In this document: positions 17,917 to 26,620 of the stretch, piece after piece
Layout: the number at the start of each line of letters is the position of its first letter
How positions within the stretch are numbered: position 1 is the first letter of the stretch
Assembly (NCBI RefSeq): GCF_014205765.1
Contig: NZ_JACIIZ010000009.1
Span: 233,081-297,080, forward strand
Source of the DNA: Nitrospirillum iridis
GTDB lineage: Bacteria > Pseudomonadota > Alphaproteobacteria > Azospirillales > Azospirillaceae
Direction: 5' to 3'
Length of the DNA: 64,000 nucleotides
Translations under genes and position numbers: made by a program
Notes under the pieces: generated by a model
Told to the model about the DNA's origin: nothing
Databases searched by the model: none
What the model saw: only the letters and a program-made list of their open reading frames with translations

Positions 17917-19650
17917 ATGGCCGACGACGGTAAGCGGAAGTTTCGCAGCGCGCACAGCTATGGAAAGCTGGACCGCGACGGGTTCATCCACCGCAGCTGG
18001 ATGAAGAATCAGGGCCTGCCCGGCGACGTGTTCGACGGCCGCCCCGTCATCGGCATCTGCAACACCTGGTCGGAACTGACGCCGTGCAATTCCCACCTGC
18101 GCGAGGTGGCGGACCATGTGAAGCGCGGCGTGTGGGAGGCTGGCGGCCTGCCGGTGGAATTCCCCGCCATGTCGCTGGGCGAGACGCAGATGCGCCCCAC
18201 CGCCATGCTGTTCCGCAACCTGCTGGCCATGGAGGTCGAGGAATCGATCCGTGGCAACCCCATCGACGGCGTGGTGCTGCTGGGCGGCTGCGACAAGACC
18301 ACCCCCGGCCAGATCATGGGTGCCGCCAGTGTCGACCTGCCGACCATGGTCATCTCCTCCGGCCCCATGCTGAACGGCAAGTACCGGGGCAAGGACATCG
18401 GTTCCGGTACCGACGTGTGGAAGTTCAGCGAGGCGGTGCGCGCCGGTGAGATGACGCTGAAGGACTTCATGGGGGCGGAGGCCGGCATGTCCCGCTCGCC
18501 CGGCACCTGCATGACCATGGGTACCGCGTCCACCATGGCCTGCCTGATCGAGGCCATGGGCCTGTCGCTGCCCTTCAACGGCACGCTGCCGGCCATGGAC
18601 GCCCGCCGCCGCGCCATGGCGCATGAGACGGGCCGCCGCATCGTCGCCATGGTCAAGGACGATGTGAAGCCGTCGCACATCCTGACCCGCGCCGCCTTCG
18701 AGAACGCCATCCGCGTGCACGCCGCCATCGGCGGGTCCACCAACGCCGTGGTGCATCTGCTGGCGCTCGCCGGCCGCGTGGGCGTGGATCTGTCGCTGGA
18801 GGATTTCGACAGCTTGAGCGCCGACATCCCCTTGCTGGTGGACCTGCAGCCCTCGGGCCAGTACCTGATGGAGGACTTCCACTACGCCGGCGCGCTGCCG
18901 GGCCTGATGACCAAGATCAAGGACAAGCTGAACCTGGACGCCATGACCGTGGGCGGCCTGACCATTGGCCAGATCGTGGCCGAGGGCGAGGTCTACAACG
19001 ACGATGTCATCCGCCCCAGGACCAACCCGGTGAAGCCCGTCTCGGGCATCTGGGTGCTGCGCGGCAACCTGGCGCCCGATGGTGCCGTGATGAAGCCCAA
19101 CGCCGCCTCGCCCGAACTGCTGACCCATCGCGGCCGCGCCGTGGTGTTCGACACCATCGAGGATTTCAAGGCCCGTATCGACGATCCGGACCTGGAGGTG
19201 GACGAGACCTCCCTTCTGGTGTTGCGCGGCTGCGGCCCCAAGGGCTATCCCGGCATGCCGGAAGTGGGCAATATGCCCCTGCCGCCCAAGCTGCTGGCCA
19301 AGGGGGTCAAGGACATGGTGCGCATTTCCGACGCCCGCATGAGCGGCACGGCCTTCGGCACCGTGGTGCTGCACGTGGCCCCTGAATCCACCGCCGGCGG
19401 CCCGCTGGCCCTGGTGCGCTCGGGCGATGAGATCGAGCTGAACGGCCCGGCCCGCCGCCTGGCCCTGCTGGTGGATGATGCCGAACTGGCCCGCCGCCGT
19501 GCCGAACTGGACGCCCAGCCGGCCGCCCCCCTGCCGGCGCGCGGCTACTACCGCCTGCACGTGCAACATGTGATGCAGGCGGACAAGGGCTGCGATCTGG
19601 ACTTCCTGGTGGGCGCCAGCGGCGACCGCGTGACACGGGAATCGCATTGA
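17917..19650 (+). CDS. IlvD/Edd-family sugar-acid dehydratase (galactonate/arabinonate type)
   Basis: A 577-aa protein from ATG 17917 (MADDGKRKFRS), with AGGACG just upstream. The three iron-sulfur cysteines of this family are present at residues 57 (TPCN), 125 (GGCDKTTPG) and 198 (GTCMTMG). That spacing matches the [2Fe-2S] L-arabinonate dehydratase subgroup. The enzyme would convert D-galactonate (or L-arabinonate, D-fuconate) to the 2-keto-3-deoxy acid. Because the following genes encode a KDGal kinase and KDPGal aldolase, D-galactonate is the best guess. The stop overlaps the kinase start by one base (TGATG). Confidence 0.87.
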   Translation: MADDGKRKFRSAHSYGKLDRDGFIHRSWMKNQGLPGDVFDGRPVIGICNTWSELTPCNSHLREVADHVKRGVWEAGGLPVEFPAMSLGETQMRPTAMLFRNLLAMEVEESIRGNPIDGVVLLGGCDKTTPGQIMGAASVDLPTMVISSGPMLNGKYRGKDIGSGTDVWKFSEAVRAGEMTLKDFMGAEAGMSRSPGTCMTMGTASTMACLIEAMGLSLPFNGTLPAMDARRRAMAHETGRRIVAMVKDDVKPSHILTRAAFENAIRVHAAIGGSTNAVVHLLALAGRVGVDLSLEDFDSLSADIPLLVDLQPSGQYLMEDFHYAGALPGLMTKIKDKLNLDAMTVGGLTIGQIVAEGEVYNDDVIRPRTNPVKPVSGIWVLRGNLAPDGAVMKPNAASPELLTHRGRAVVFDTIEDFKARIDDPDLEVDETSLLVLRGCGPKGYPGMPEVGNMPLPPKLLAKGVKDMVRISDARMSGTAFGTVVLHVAPESTAGGPLALVRSGDEIELNGPARRLALLVDDAELARRRAELDAQPAAPLPARGYYRLHVQHVMQADKGCDLDFLVGASGDRVTRESH

Positions 19651-20594
19651 TGGCAAACGCGGTCTTCATCGCCGGCGATTGGGGCACCAGCAACCTGCGC
19701 CTGTCGCTGGTCGATGCGGATGGCGCCGTGCTGGACACGCGCGGCGGTCCCGGCGCCGCCGCCGTGCCGGCGGGCGGTTTCCCGGACACGGTGCGCGGCC
19801 TGCTGGCCGACTGGGACGCCGCCCATGGCCGCTTGCCCCTGCTGCTCTGCGGCATGGTGGGCTCCACCCTGGGCTGGGCGGAGGTGCCCTACGTCGCGGC
19901 GCCGGCGGGGGCGGCGGAGATCGCGGGGCATCTGCACGCCATCGATTTGCCTTTTGAAAGTGGGGGGGGGCGCGCTGTCTACATCGCGCCGGGCGTGAAG
20001 GGCACCAACCTGCAGGGGGCGCCCGACGTCATGCGCGGGGAGGAAACCCAGGTGCTGGGTGCCCTGATCACCCATCCGGATCTCGCCACGGGCGACCATC
20101 TGCTGTGCCTGCCCGGCACCCATTCGAAGTGGGTGGACCTGTCCGATGGCCGCATCACCGGCTTCACCACCGCCCTGTCGGGCGAGATCTACGCCCTGTT
20201 GTCCAAGCACAGCACGCTGGCGCGTGGCGCCCAGCCCTGGGACGGTACGCCCGATGCCGGCTTCCGCGAGGGCTTGGCCCGGGTGGCGACGGCTGGGGCC
20301 GACATCCTGCACCTGCTGTTTGAAACGCGCGCGCGGCAGATGGCTGGCGTCCTGACGGCCAAGGATGCCCTGGGCTTCCTGTCCGGCCTGGTCATCGGCG
20401 GCGATGTGGCTGCCACGTTGGCCCGGCACAAGGCGCTGGGCCGGGCCGCACCGGCGCGGGTCGTGCTGGTCGGCGCGCCGGCCCTGAACACCCTCTATAC
20501 CCTGGCATTGGCCAGTCACGGCGTGGCTTCCCTGGCGCTGGATGGCGCCGAGCAGTCGACCGCCGGCCTGCTGGCCTATTTCCGTCGCCTTTGA
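19650..20594 (+). CDS. dgoK: 2-dehydro-3-deoxygalactonokinase
   Basis: A 314-aa sugar-acid kinase that would phosphorylate 2-keto-3-deoxygalactonate at C6 with ATP. The N-terminal phosphate-binding motif is IAGDWGTSNLRL; LPGTHSKWV and the GEIYALLSKHSTL segment are typical of DgoK. The ATG at 19650 overlaps the dehydratase stop, so the two are translationally coupled. The aldolase follows 11 bp later, completing a dehydratase-kinase-aldolase order characteristic of the De Ley-Doudoroff pathway. Confidence 0.93.
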   Translation: MANAVFIAGDWGTSNLRLSLVDADGAVLDTRGGPGAAAVPAGGFPDTVRGLLADWDAAHGRLPLLLCGMVGSTLGWAEVPYVAAPAGAAEIAGHLHAIDLPFESGGGRAVYIAPGVKGTNLQGAPDVMRGEETQVLGALITHPDLATGDHLLCLPGTHSKWVDLSDGRITGFTTALSGEIYALLSKHSTLARGAQPWDGTPDAGFREGLARVATAGADILHLLFETRARQMAGVLTAKDALGFLSGLVIGGDVAATLARHKALGRAAPARVVLVGAPALNTLYTLALASHGVASLALDGAEQSTAGLLAYFRRL

Positions 20595-20605
20595 GGAATG
20601 ACGTC

Positions 20606-21235
20606 ATGACTGAAGCCTGGTTGAAGCACATGCCCGTGGTGGCCATCCTGCGCGGGGTGACGCCTGATGAGGTGGTGGCCGTGGGCCGCACCCTGCACGA
20701 CGCCGGGATCCGCGCCATCGAGGTGCCGCTGAACTCGCCGGAACCGCTGCAGAGCATCGAGCGTTTGGTGCAGACCTTTGGCGATGATTGCCTGGTGGGC
20801 GCCGGCACGGTGCTGACCCCGGACAAGGTGGACGCGGTGCACGCCGTTGGCGGCCAGCTGATCGTGTCGCCCAACGTGGACGTTTCCGTCATCGCCCGCA
20901 CCGTGGCGCTGGACATGGTGTCCATGCCCGGCTTCTCCACCGGGACGGAGGCCTTCGCCGCCATCGGCGCCGGGTCCCGGTACCTGAAGCTGTTCCCGGC
21001 CTCCAGCCATGCGCCGGGCCATGTGAAGGCGCTGAAGGCCGTGCTGCCGCCGGACGTCGCCGTCTACGCCGTGGGCGGCGTCACCGCCGCCAACCTGCAG
21101 CCCTGGGTGGATGCCGGCGTCACCGGCTTCGGCTCGGGCGGGGATCTTTACAAGCCAGGGGTGGATTTGGGGCAGATGGCCGAGCGCGCGGCCGGCCTAG
21201 TGGCCGCCGTGCGTGGGGCGCTGAAGCTGGCCTGA
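20606..21235 (+). CDS. dgoA: 2-dehydro-3-deoxy-6-phosphogalactonate aldolase
   Basis: A 209-aa class I aldolase of the KDPG/KDPGal family. It would split KDPGal into pyruvate and glyceraldehyde 3-phosphate. Motifs seen are PVVAILRGVTPDE, the glutamate in IRAIEVPLNSP, LVGAGTVLT, the Schiff-base lysine in YLKLFPASSHAPGHVKALK, and the phosphate loop GGVT with GFGSGGDLY. ATG 20606 follows GAGGA with correct spacing. The ILRG and PLNSP forms are those of DgoA rather than Eda, which supports galactose as the substrate of the cluster. Confidence 0.93.
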   Translation: MTEAWLKHMPVVAILRGVTPDEVVAVGRTLHDAGIRAIEVPLNSPEPLQSIERLVQTFGDDCLVGAGTVLTPDKVDAVHAVGGQLIVSPNVDVSVIARTVALDMVSMPGFSTGTEAFAAIGAGSRYLKLFPASSHAPGHVKALKAVLPPDVAVYAVGGVTAANLQPWVDAGVTGFGSGGDLYKPGVDLGQMAERAAGLVAAVRGALKLA

Positions 21236-21426
21236 CTCTGGTACAAGTGCCCGCCGCCGGGGTTTCGCGGGGAGCGGCAACGGACCCTCGAAACGAGGAA
21301 GCCCTTGGGCCGCTTCGCGGCCCTGGCAAACTTGGGGGACGGCGGACGCCGGCGCCCGGCGACTGAGGGGGCCTTGGATCGGTCACGATCCGAGGCCGAA
21401 CGTATAACATATGGGGGGTTACGCCG

Positions 21427-22992
21427 ATGGGTTTGGCGACGATCGATATCGCGGTGCTGGCGGTCTACGCCGTGTTCATTTTCCTGCTGGCCCAGTGGGT
21501 GTCGCGGGAAAAGGTCGGGCATGAGAAGAACGCCAAGGATTATTTCCTGGCCGGCCGTTCCTTGCCCTGGTGGGCCATCGGCGCCTCCCTGATCGCGGCC
21601 AATATCTCCGCCGAACAGATCATCGGCATGGCCGGTTCCGGCTACGCCATCGGCCTCGCCATCTCCTGCTATGAATGGATGGCGGCGCTGACCCTGATCA
21701 TCGTCGGCAAGTACTTCCTGCCCATCTTCCTGGAAAACCAGATCTACACCATGCCCCAGTTCCTGGAGCAGCGGTACGGGCCCAGCGTGCGCCTGACGCT
21801 GGCCGTGTTCTGGCTGGGCGTCTACGTCTTCGTCAACCTCGCCTCCATCCTGTGGCTGGGCTCCATCGCCGTGCACGCGGTGGCGGGTGTCGATCAGATG
21901 TATGCGCTGATCGCGCTGGGCCTGTTCGCCTGCGCCTACTCCCTGTTCGGCGGGCTGAAGGCGGTGGCGCTGACCGATATCGTCCAGGTCGGCCTGTTGG
22001 TCATGGGTGGCCTGATCATCAGCTACCTGGCCCTGGATAAGATCGCCGATGGCCAGGGCGTGCTGGCCGGCTTCCACCAGCTGTCTGTGACGGTGCCGGA
22101 GAAGTTCAAGCTGATCCTGACCAAGGACAGCCCCTTCTATAAGGACCTGCCCGGCATCTCCGTCCTGGTGGGCGGCCTGTGGGTCATGAACGTGTCCTAC
22201 TGGGGCTTCAACCAGTACATCATCCAGCGCGCGCTGGCCGCCAAGTCGGTGCGCGAGGCGCAGCGCGGCGTGGTCTTCGCCGCCTTCCTGAAGCTGCTGA
22301 TGCCCGTCATCATCGTCCTGCCGGGCCTGGCCGCCGTCATGCTGATCCCAGGATTGCCGGTGCCGGACCAGGCCTATCCCGAACTGATGAAGATGCTGCC
22401 CGTGGGGCTGAAGGGCCTGGTGTTCGCCGCGTTGGTGGCGGCCATCGTCGCGTCGCTGGCGTCCAAGATCAACAGCGTGGCGACCATCTTCACGCTCGAC
22501 CTCTATGCCCATATCAAGACGGACGCCAGCCAGCACCATCTGGTGGCGGTGGGCCGCGTCGTCAGTGTGGTCGCCGTGCTGATCGGCATCATCGTGGCCA
22601 AGCCGCTGCTGGGCAACTTCGACCAGGCCTTCCAGTACATCCAGGAATTCACCGGCTTCTTCACGCCGGGTATCTGCGTCATCTTCCTGCTCGGCATGTT
22701 CTGGCCGCGCGCCAGCGCCGCCGGCGCGCTGACGGCCGCCATCGGCTCCGCCGTGCTGTCGTTGGCCTTCAAGGTCTGGCTGCCCGAACTGCCCTTCATG
22801 GATCGCGTGGGTGTGGTCTTCCTGGTGTGCCTGGCCGGCGCGGTGCTGGTCTCGCTCGCGGCCCCGGCCGCCATCCCCGGCCAGATCAAGGTCAAGCTGA
22901 AGGGCATCGACTACTCCACCACCACCGGCTTCAACATCGCGGCCTTGGTGGTGCTGGTGGTCCTGTCCGCCCTCTACATCACCTGGTGGTAA
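21427..22992 (+). CDS. Sodium/sugar symporter of the SGLT (SSS) family
   Basis: A 521-aa inner-membrane protein with about 14 hydrophobic helices. Helix 1 is preceded by a short N-terminus, and KNAKDYFLAGRSLPWWAIGASLIAAN is the signature region of the solute:sodium symporter family. Its closest known type is the Vibrio Na+/galactose transporter vSGLT. It would import galactose or a related sugar with Na+. A 190-bp gap precedes it and contains a TATAACA element shared with the operon head, so it may have its own promoter. The lactonase gene starts one base after its stop. Confidence 0.92.
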   Translation: MGLATIDIAVLAVYAVFIFLLAQWVSREKVGHEKNAKDYFLAGRSLPWWAIGASLIAANISAEQIIGMAGSGYAIGLAISCYEWMAALTLIIVGKYFLPIFLENQIYTMPQFLEQRYGPSVRLTLAVFWLGVYVFVNLASILWLGSIAVHAVAGVDQMYALIALGLFACAYSLFGGLKAVALTDIVQVGLLVMGGLIISYLALDKIADGQGVLAGFHQLSVTVPEKFKLILTKDSPFYKDLPGISVLVGGLWVMNVSYWGFNQYIIQRALAAKSVREAQRGVVFAAFLKLLMPVIIVLPGLAAVMLIPGLPVPDQAYPELMKMLPVGLKGLVFAALVAAIVASLASKINSVATIFTLDLYAHIKTDASQHHLVAVGRVVSVVAVLIGIIVAKPLLGNFDQAFQYIQEFTGFFTPGICVIFLLGMFWPRASAAGALTAAIGSAVLSLAFKVWLPELPFMDRVGVVFLVCLAGAVLVSLAAPAAIPGQIKVKLKGIDYSTTTGFNIAALVVLVVLSALYITWW

Positions 22993-22993
22993 G

Positions 22994-23932
22994 ATGACCG
23001 ACACCCGTTCCCCCGTCCTCGACGCCCCCCTGATCGCCGCCTTCGCCCTGGGCAACACCCTGGGCGAAGGCGTCACCTGGGATGAACGCGACCAGTCGCT
23101 GTGGTGGACGGACATCCATGAATGCCGTCTCCACCGCCTGGATTGGGCCAGCCGGACGATTGAGACGTTCGCCGCCCCGGAACGCGTCTGCTCCTTCGGC
23201 CTGATCGAGGGCGACGCGGACCGGCTGGTGGTGGCGTTCGAAAGCGGCTTCGCCTTCTTCACCCCCCGCACCGGCGCCGTGGATTGGCTGGCGCGACAGG
23301 ATCTGCCCGCCGGTGTCCGCTTCAACGACGGCCGGGTGGATCGTCAGGGCCGCTTCTGGGCGGGCACGATGGTGGAGGATGAGGCGGCGCGTGAGGCGCG
23401 GTCGCTGGCGGGATCGCTCTACCGCCTGGATGGGCGGGAGCGGGCCACGCCCCTGGTGCACGGCGCCCTGATTTCCAACAGCCTGTGCTGGAGCCCGGAC
23501 GGCGCGATCCTGTACTACACCGACAGCACCACCCGCCAGATTCGCGCCTTCGACTATGACACCGCCACCGGCACGCCCTCCAATGAGCGCGTCTTCGTCA
23601 CGACGGAGGAGGGGGCCTACCCCGATGGCGCCAACATCGACGCGACGGGCCATCTGTGGAGCGCGCAGTGGGGGGCGTCCCAGGTCGTGCGGTACGCCCC
23701 GGACGGGACGGTCGCCGGCGTCCTGCCCGTGCCCACGGCGCGGGTCAGTTGCGTCGCCTTCGGCGGGCCGGACCTGACCCTGCTGTTCGTCACCACCGCC
23801 CGGGAGGGCATGACCGACGCGGAAGTCGCCGCCGATCCCCATGCCGGCACCCTGTTCGTCTTTGATGTGGGCGCCGCCGGCGTGCGCGGTCTGGTGGATA
23901 GTGGGTTTAAATTGGCCACGGCGGGGATATAA
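22994..23932 (+). CDS. SMP-30/gluconolactonase-family sugar lactonase
   Basis: A 312-aa six-bladed propeller enzyme of the SMP-30/regucalcin family. Metal-ligand regions are visible as GEGVTWDERDQSLWWTDI, VRFNDGRVDRQGRFWAGTM and SNSLCWSPDGAILYYTDS. It would open the 1,4- or 1,5-lactone made by the aldose dehydrogenase, giving the free aldonic acid for the dehydratase. It is co-transcribed with the symporter (one-base gap) and precedes the regulator by 31 bp. Confidence 0.92.
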   Translation: MTDTRSPVLDAPLIAAFALGNTLGEGVTWDERDQSLWWTDIHECRLHRLDWASRTIETFAAPERVCSFGLIEGDADRLVVAFESGFAFFTPRTGAVDWLARQDLPAGVRFNDGRVDRQGRFWAGTMVEDEAAREARSLAGSLYRLDGRERATPLVHGALISNSLCWSPDGAILYYTDSTTRQIRAFDYDTATGTPSNERVFVTTEEGAYPDGANIDATGHLWSAQWGASQVVRYAPDGTVAGVLPVPTARVSCVAFGGPDLTLLFVTTAREGMTDAEVAADPHAGTLFVFDVGAAGVRGLVDSGFKLATAGI

Positions 23933-23963
23933 GCTGATAAGTGGAACCAGGGTGGGGGACGGG

Positions 23964-24692
23964 ATGATTGCCAAGTTTCGCGGCCAGAATCTGACATTCG
24001 GCATCGTCCAGGATCTGGGCGCCGCGATTGTTACCGGTACCTACAGCGCGGAAAAGCCCTTTCCCATCGAGGCTGAGCTTTGCAAGCACTACGGCGCCAG
24101 CCGCAGCGTGCTGCGTGAGGCGGTGAAGATGCTGACCGCCAAGGGCCTGCTCCGCGCCCGGCCCCGCCAGGGCACCTGGGTGGAGCCGGAGGAAAGCTGG
24201 AGCCTGCTGGATCCCGACGTGCTGCGCTGGATCCTGGAACGCAAGTTCTCCCTGCCGCTACTGGCCGAATTCACCGAGATGCGCCTGGCGGTGGAACCGC
24301 TGGCCGCCCAGCTGGCCGCCGCCCGCGCCACGCCGAATGAGAAGGCCGCCATCAAGGTCGCCATCGACCGCATGTACGCGGCCGAGCGGGGGGACGATGA
24401 CCCGCTGACCACCGACATCAACTTCCATGTCGCCATCCTCAAGGCCAGCGGCAACCGCTTTTACCTGCAGCTGCGGGAACTGATCGACACGGCCCTGCGG
24501 TTCAGCATTCGGCGCACCAACCAATACAAGGGCGTGCGCCTGGCCAGCGTGGCCGACCATAAGGTCGTGGCCGACGCCATCCTGGCGGGCGACCCCGCAG
24601 GGGCGGAGGCGGCCATGCGCTATCTGATCCAGGAGGCTCTGGATCTGCTGTCACGCGGCGAAGAGGTCGAGGCCAAGGTCGCGGCGTCCTGA
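23964..24692 (+). CDS. GntR-family regulator, FadR subgroup, of the sugar operon
   Basis: A 242-aa protein from ATG 23964. The N-terminal winged helix reads FPIEAELCKHYGASRSVLRE followed by LTAKGLLRARPRQGTWV. The C-terminal all-helical FCD domain has the metal-site histidines and aspartate in DINFHVAILKASGN and ADHKVVADAI. Such regulators are usually repressors released by a sugar acid, so galactonate or KDGal is the likely effector, an inference. A near-identical function, GalR-like or DgoR, is common in these clusters. The annotated frame could extend to 23841 but that would overlap the lactonase. Confidence 0.88.
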   Translation: MIAKFRGQNLTFGIVQDLGAAIVTGTYSAEKPFPIEAELCKHYGASRSVLREAVKMLTAKGLLRARPRQGTWVEPEESWSLLDPDVLRWILERKFSLPLLAEFTEMRLAVEPLAAQLAAARATPNEKAAIKVAIDRMYAAERGDDDPLTTDINFHVAILKASGNRFYLQLRELIDTALRFSIRRTNQYKGVRLASVADHKVVADAILAGDPAGAEAAMRYLIQEALDLLSRGEEVEAKVAAS

Positions 24693-24709
24693 AATCAGGG
24701 GTTTGAACC

Positions 24710-25099
24710 ATGCGGGAAGACGGCCGCCGCGCCATCGGGCTGATCGCCCATGACGGCAAGAAGCAGGCGATGGTGGACTGGGCCCTGGCCCATGCCGATT
24801 TCCTGCGGCAGGCCAAGATCTACGCGACCTCCTCCACCGGCACCCGCGTGGCGGAGGTGATCGACGGCCTGGACATGACCCGCCTGCGCAGCGGCCCGTT
24901 GGGCGGCGACCAGCAGATCGGCGCCATGATCGTCGAGGGCGGCCTGGACCTCATGATCTTCTTCGTCGATCCCCTGGGCACCCTGCCGCACGACGTGGAC
25001 GTGAAGGCGCTGATCCGCCTGGCCACCCTGGCCGACCTGCCCTTCGCCTGCAACCCGGCCACGGCCACCCTGCTGGTGGCGGCGATGGCGCGGGGGTAG
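24710..25099 (+). CDS. mgsA: Methylglyoxal synthase
   Basis: A 129-aa protein with the MGS fold: IGLIAHDGKKQAMVDWALAH at the N-terminus, the phosphate-binding STGTR, then SGPLGGDQQIGA, the catalytic aspartate in FFVDPLGTLPHDVDVKALIR and CNPATA. It converts dihydroxyacetone phosphate to methylglyoxal and phosphate. The length is slightly under E. coli MgsA. It follows the sugar regulator by 17 bp and is probably in the same transcript, which suggests a phosphate-release valve when galactose flux floods the triose-phosphate pool. The CRISPR array starts 34 bp after its stop. Confidence 0.9.
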   Translation: MREDGRRAIGLIAHDGKKQAMVDWALAHADFLRQAKIYATSSTGTRVAEVIDGLDMTRLRSGPLGGDQQIGAMIVEGGLDLMIFFVDPLGTLPHDVDVKALIRLATLADLPFACNPATATLLVAAMARG

Positions 25100-25133
25100 G
25101 GGTTCAGGGAAAGGGCCACCATTTCCGCCCTGG

Positions 25134-26555
25134 CGCGTGGTTTCCCTGCCGACTCCCATCAGGTAGGCTGGCACTGAGTGCAAAGGCCTCCGGGTCCTGG
25201 CCGTGGTTTCCCTACCGACTCCCATCAGGTAGGCTGTCATGGCAGTGATCGAGCTGGACGGCCCGGCCGTGGTTTCCCTACCGACTCCCATCAGGTAGGC
25301 TCGAGATCCGAAAGTGGTGGACAGTCCCGCCGCCGTGGTTTCCCTACCGACTCCCATCAGGTAGGCTAAGCCAATGCGGTTGAGGCGCCGCAGGTCGGCC
25401 GTGGTTTCCCTACCGACTCCCATCAGGTAGGCTGGCGCCGCCGGTGTGCCGGTGAATGTCGGAGCCGTGGTTTCCCTACCGACTCCCATCAGGTAGGCTA
25501 CCAGTTGCTGTTGAGCGGTCGCCAGTTGGGCCGTGGTTTCCCTACCGACTCCCATCAGGTAGGCTAGCAGACCCGCCAGCTCGCTCAGCCACGCCGCCGT
25601 GGTTTCCCTACCGACTCCCATCAGGTAGGCTGACGACGAAATCACAGCCCTAATCGCCGATGCCGTGGTTTCCCTACCGACTCCCATCAGGTAGGCTGAC
25701 ACGTTTTACAAACAGCTGGCCCTGGCCGCCGTGGTTTCCCTACCGACTCCCATCAGGTAGGCTACGTAACCCTCGAAGTGCTGGCGGCCTTGGGCCGTGG
25801 TTTCCCTACCGACTCCCATCAGGTAGGCTGCTTGGTCACCGTGGGCGTTCCGGCCTCGGGCCGTGGTTTCCCTACCGACTCCCATCAGGTAGGCTGCCGC
25901 CACGTTGCTGCCGGTGGTTCCCAAAGCCGTGGTTTCCCTACCGACTCCCATCAGGTAGGCTGGAGCGCGATGAGGACGACGACGAAGCCTCGCCGTGGTT
26001 TCCCTACCGACTCCCATCAGGTAGGCTGCGCCAGCAAGGCGGCTCGCATTCCAGTACGCCGTGGTTTCCCTACCGACTCCCATCAGGTAGGCTCGAACCT
26101 CTTGTGCTTCTTCTTCGCTAAAGGCCGTGGTTTCCCTACCGACTCCCATCAGGTAGGCTCAGTGGGATGGGGGTGCGTTCCAGATTCGCGCCGTGGTTTC
26201 CCTACCGACTCCCATCAGGTAGGCTTTAGCCAGAGCCGGTACCACTCTCCGAGCTGCCGTGGTTTCCCTACCGACTCCCATCAGGTAGGCTTCACCCACC
26301 AGGGTGTGCGTCTGTAGCTTGGCCGTGGTTTCCCTACCGACTCCCATCAGGTAGGCTTGAGCACGGCGGCTGATACGGCTGCGATCCGCCGTGGTTTCCC
26401 TACCGACTCCCATCAGGTAGGCTCACCAGTACCCGCCCACGGTCGCCGCCATGGCCGTGGTTTCCCTACCGACTCCCATCAGGTAGGCTTCTAGTGGATC
26501 ATCGGGGCAGCGTGGCAGGGCCGTGGTTTCCCTACCGACTCCCATCAGGTAGGCT
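25134..26555 (+). CRISPR. Type II-C CRISPR array, 22 repeats and 21 spacers
   Basis: The 36-bp repeat begins GCCGTGGTTTCCC and ends CATCAGGTAGGCT. Starts recur every 66 bp from 25134 to 26520, so all 21 spacers are exactly 30 nt. All repeats look identical except the first (25134-25169), which differs at repeat positions 1, 2 and 15, marking the old (trailer) end. New spacers should therefore enter at the right end beside cas2. Inside the repeat CCTACC (12-17) can pair with GGTAGG (29-34). The + orientation is assigned because repeat positions 2-25 are perfectly complementary to the 5' end of the predicted tracrRNA, as required when the repeat lies 3' of the spacer in crRNA. Confidence 0.98.
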
Positions 26556-26564
26556 CCCTTTGCG

Positions 26565-26620
26565 ACAAGCGCTTGTGACTGCTCTGATTTCCGCCCTTTG
26601 CCGGGGCCGAAATCAGAGCA
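26565..26620. terminator. Palindrome and strong hairpin between array and cas2
   Basis: ACAAGCGCTTGT at 26565-26576 is a perfect 12-bp palindrome. It is followed by TGCTCTGATTTC (26580-26591) pairing perfectly with GAAATCAGAGCA (26609-26620), a 12-bp stem with a 17-nt GC-rich loop. The right arm overlaps the cas2 stop codon. The array (+) and cas operon (-) converge here, so it can stop or insulate both transcripts. It is also the leader-side flank, so a role in spacer integration is possible. Confidence 0.65.

Noticed and set aside
17635-19656. Long antisense open frame opposite the dehydratase gene
   Set aside because: GC-rich third positions keep antisense frames open. The sense strand has the conserved iron-sulfur cysteines; the antisense product is histidine/glycine-rich with no motif. 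The same applies to 21148-23325, 37487-39904, 31554-33113 and similar frames.
25170-26519. Self-targeting spacers against this window
   Set aside because: I looked for obvious matches of spacer segments within the visible genes and recognised none, but an exhaustive comparison was not possible by eye.
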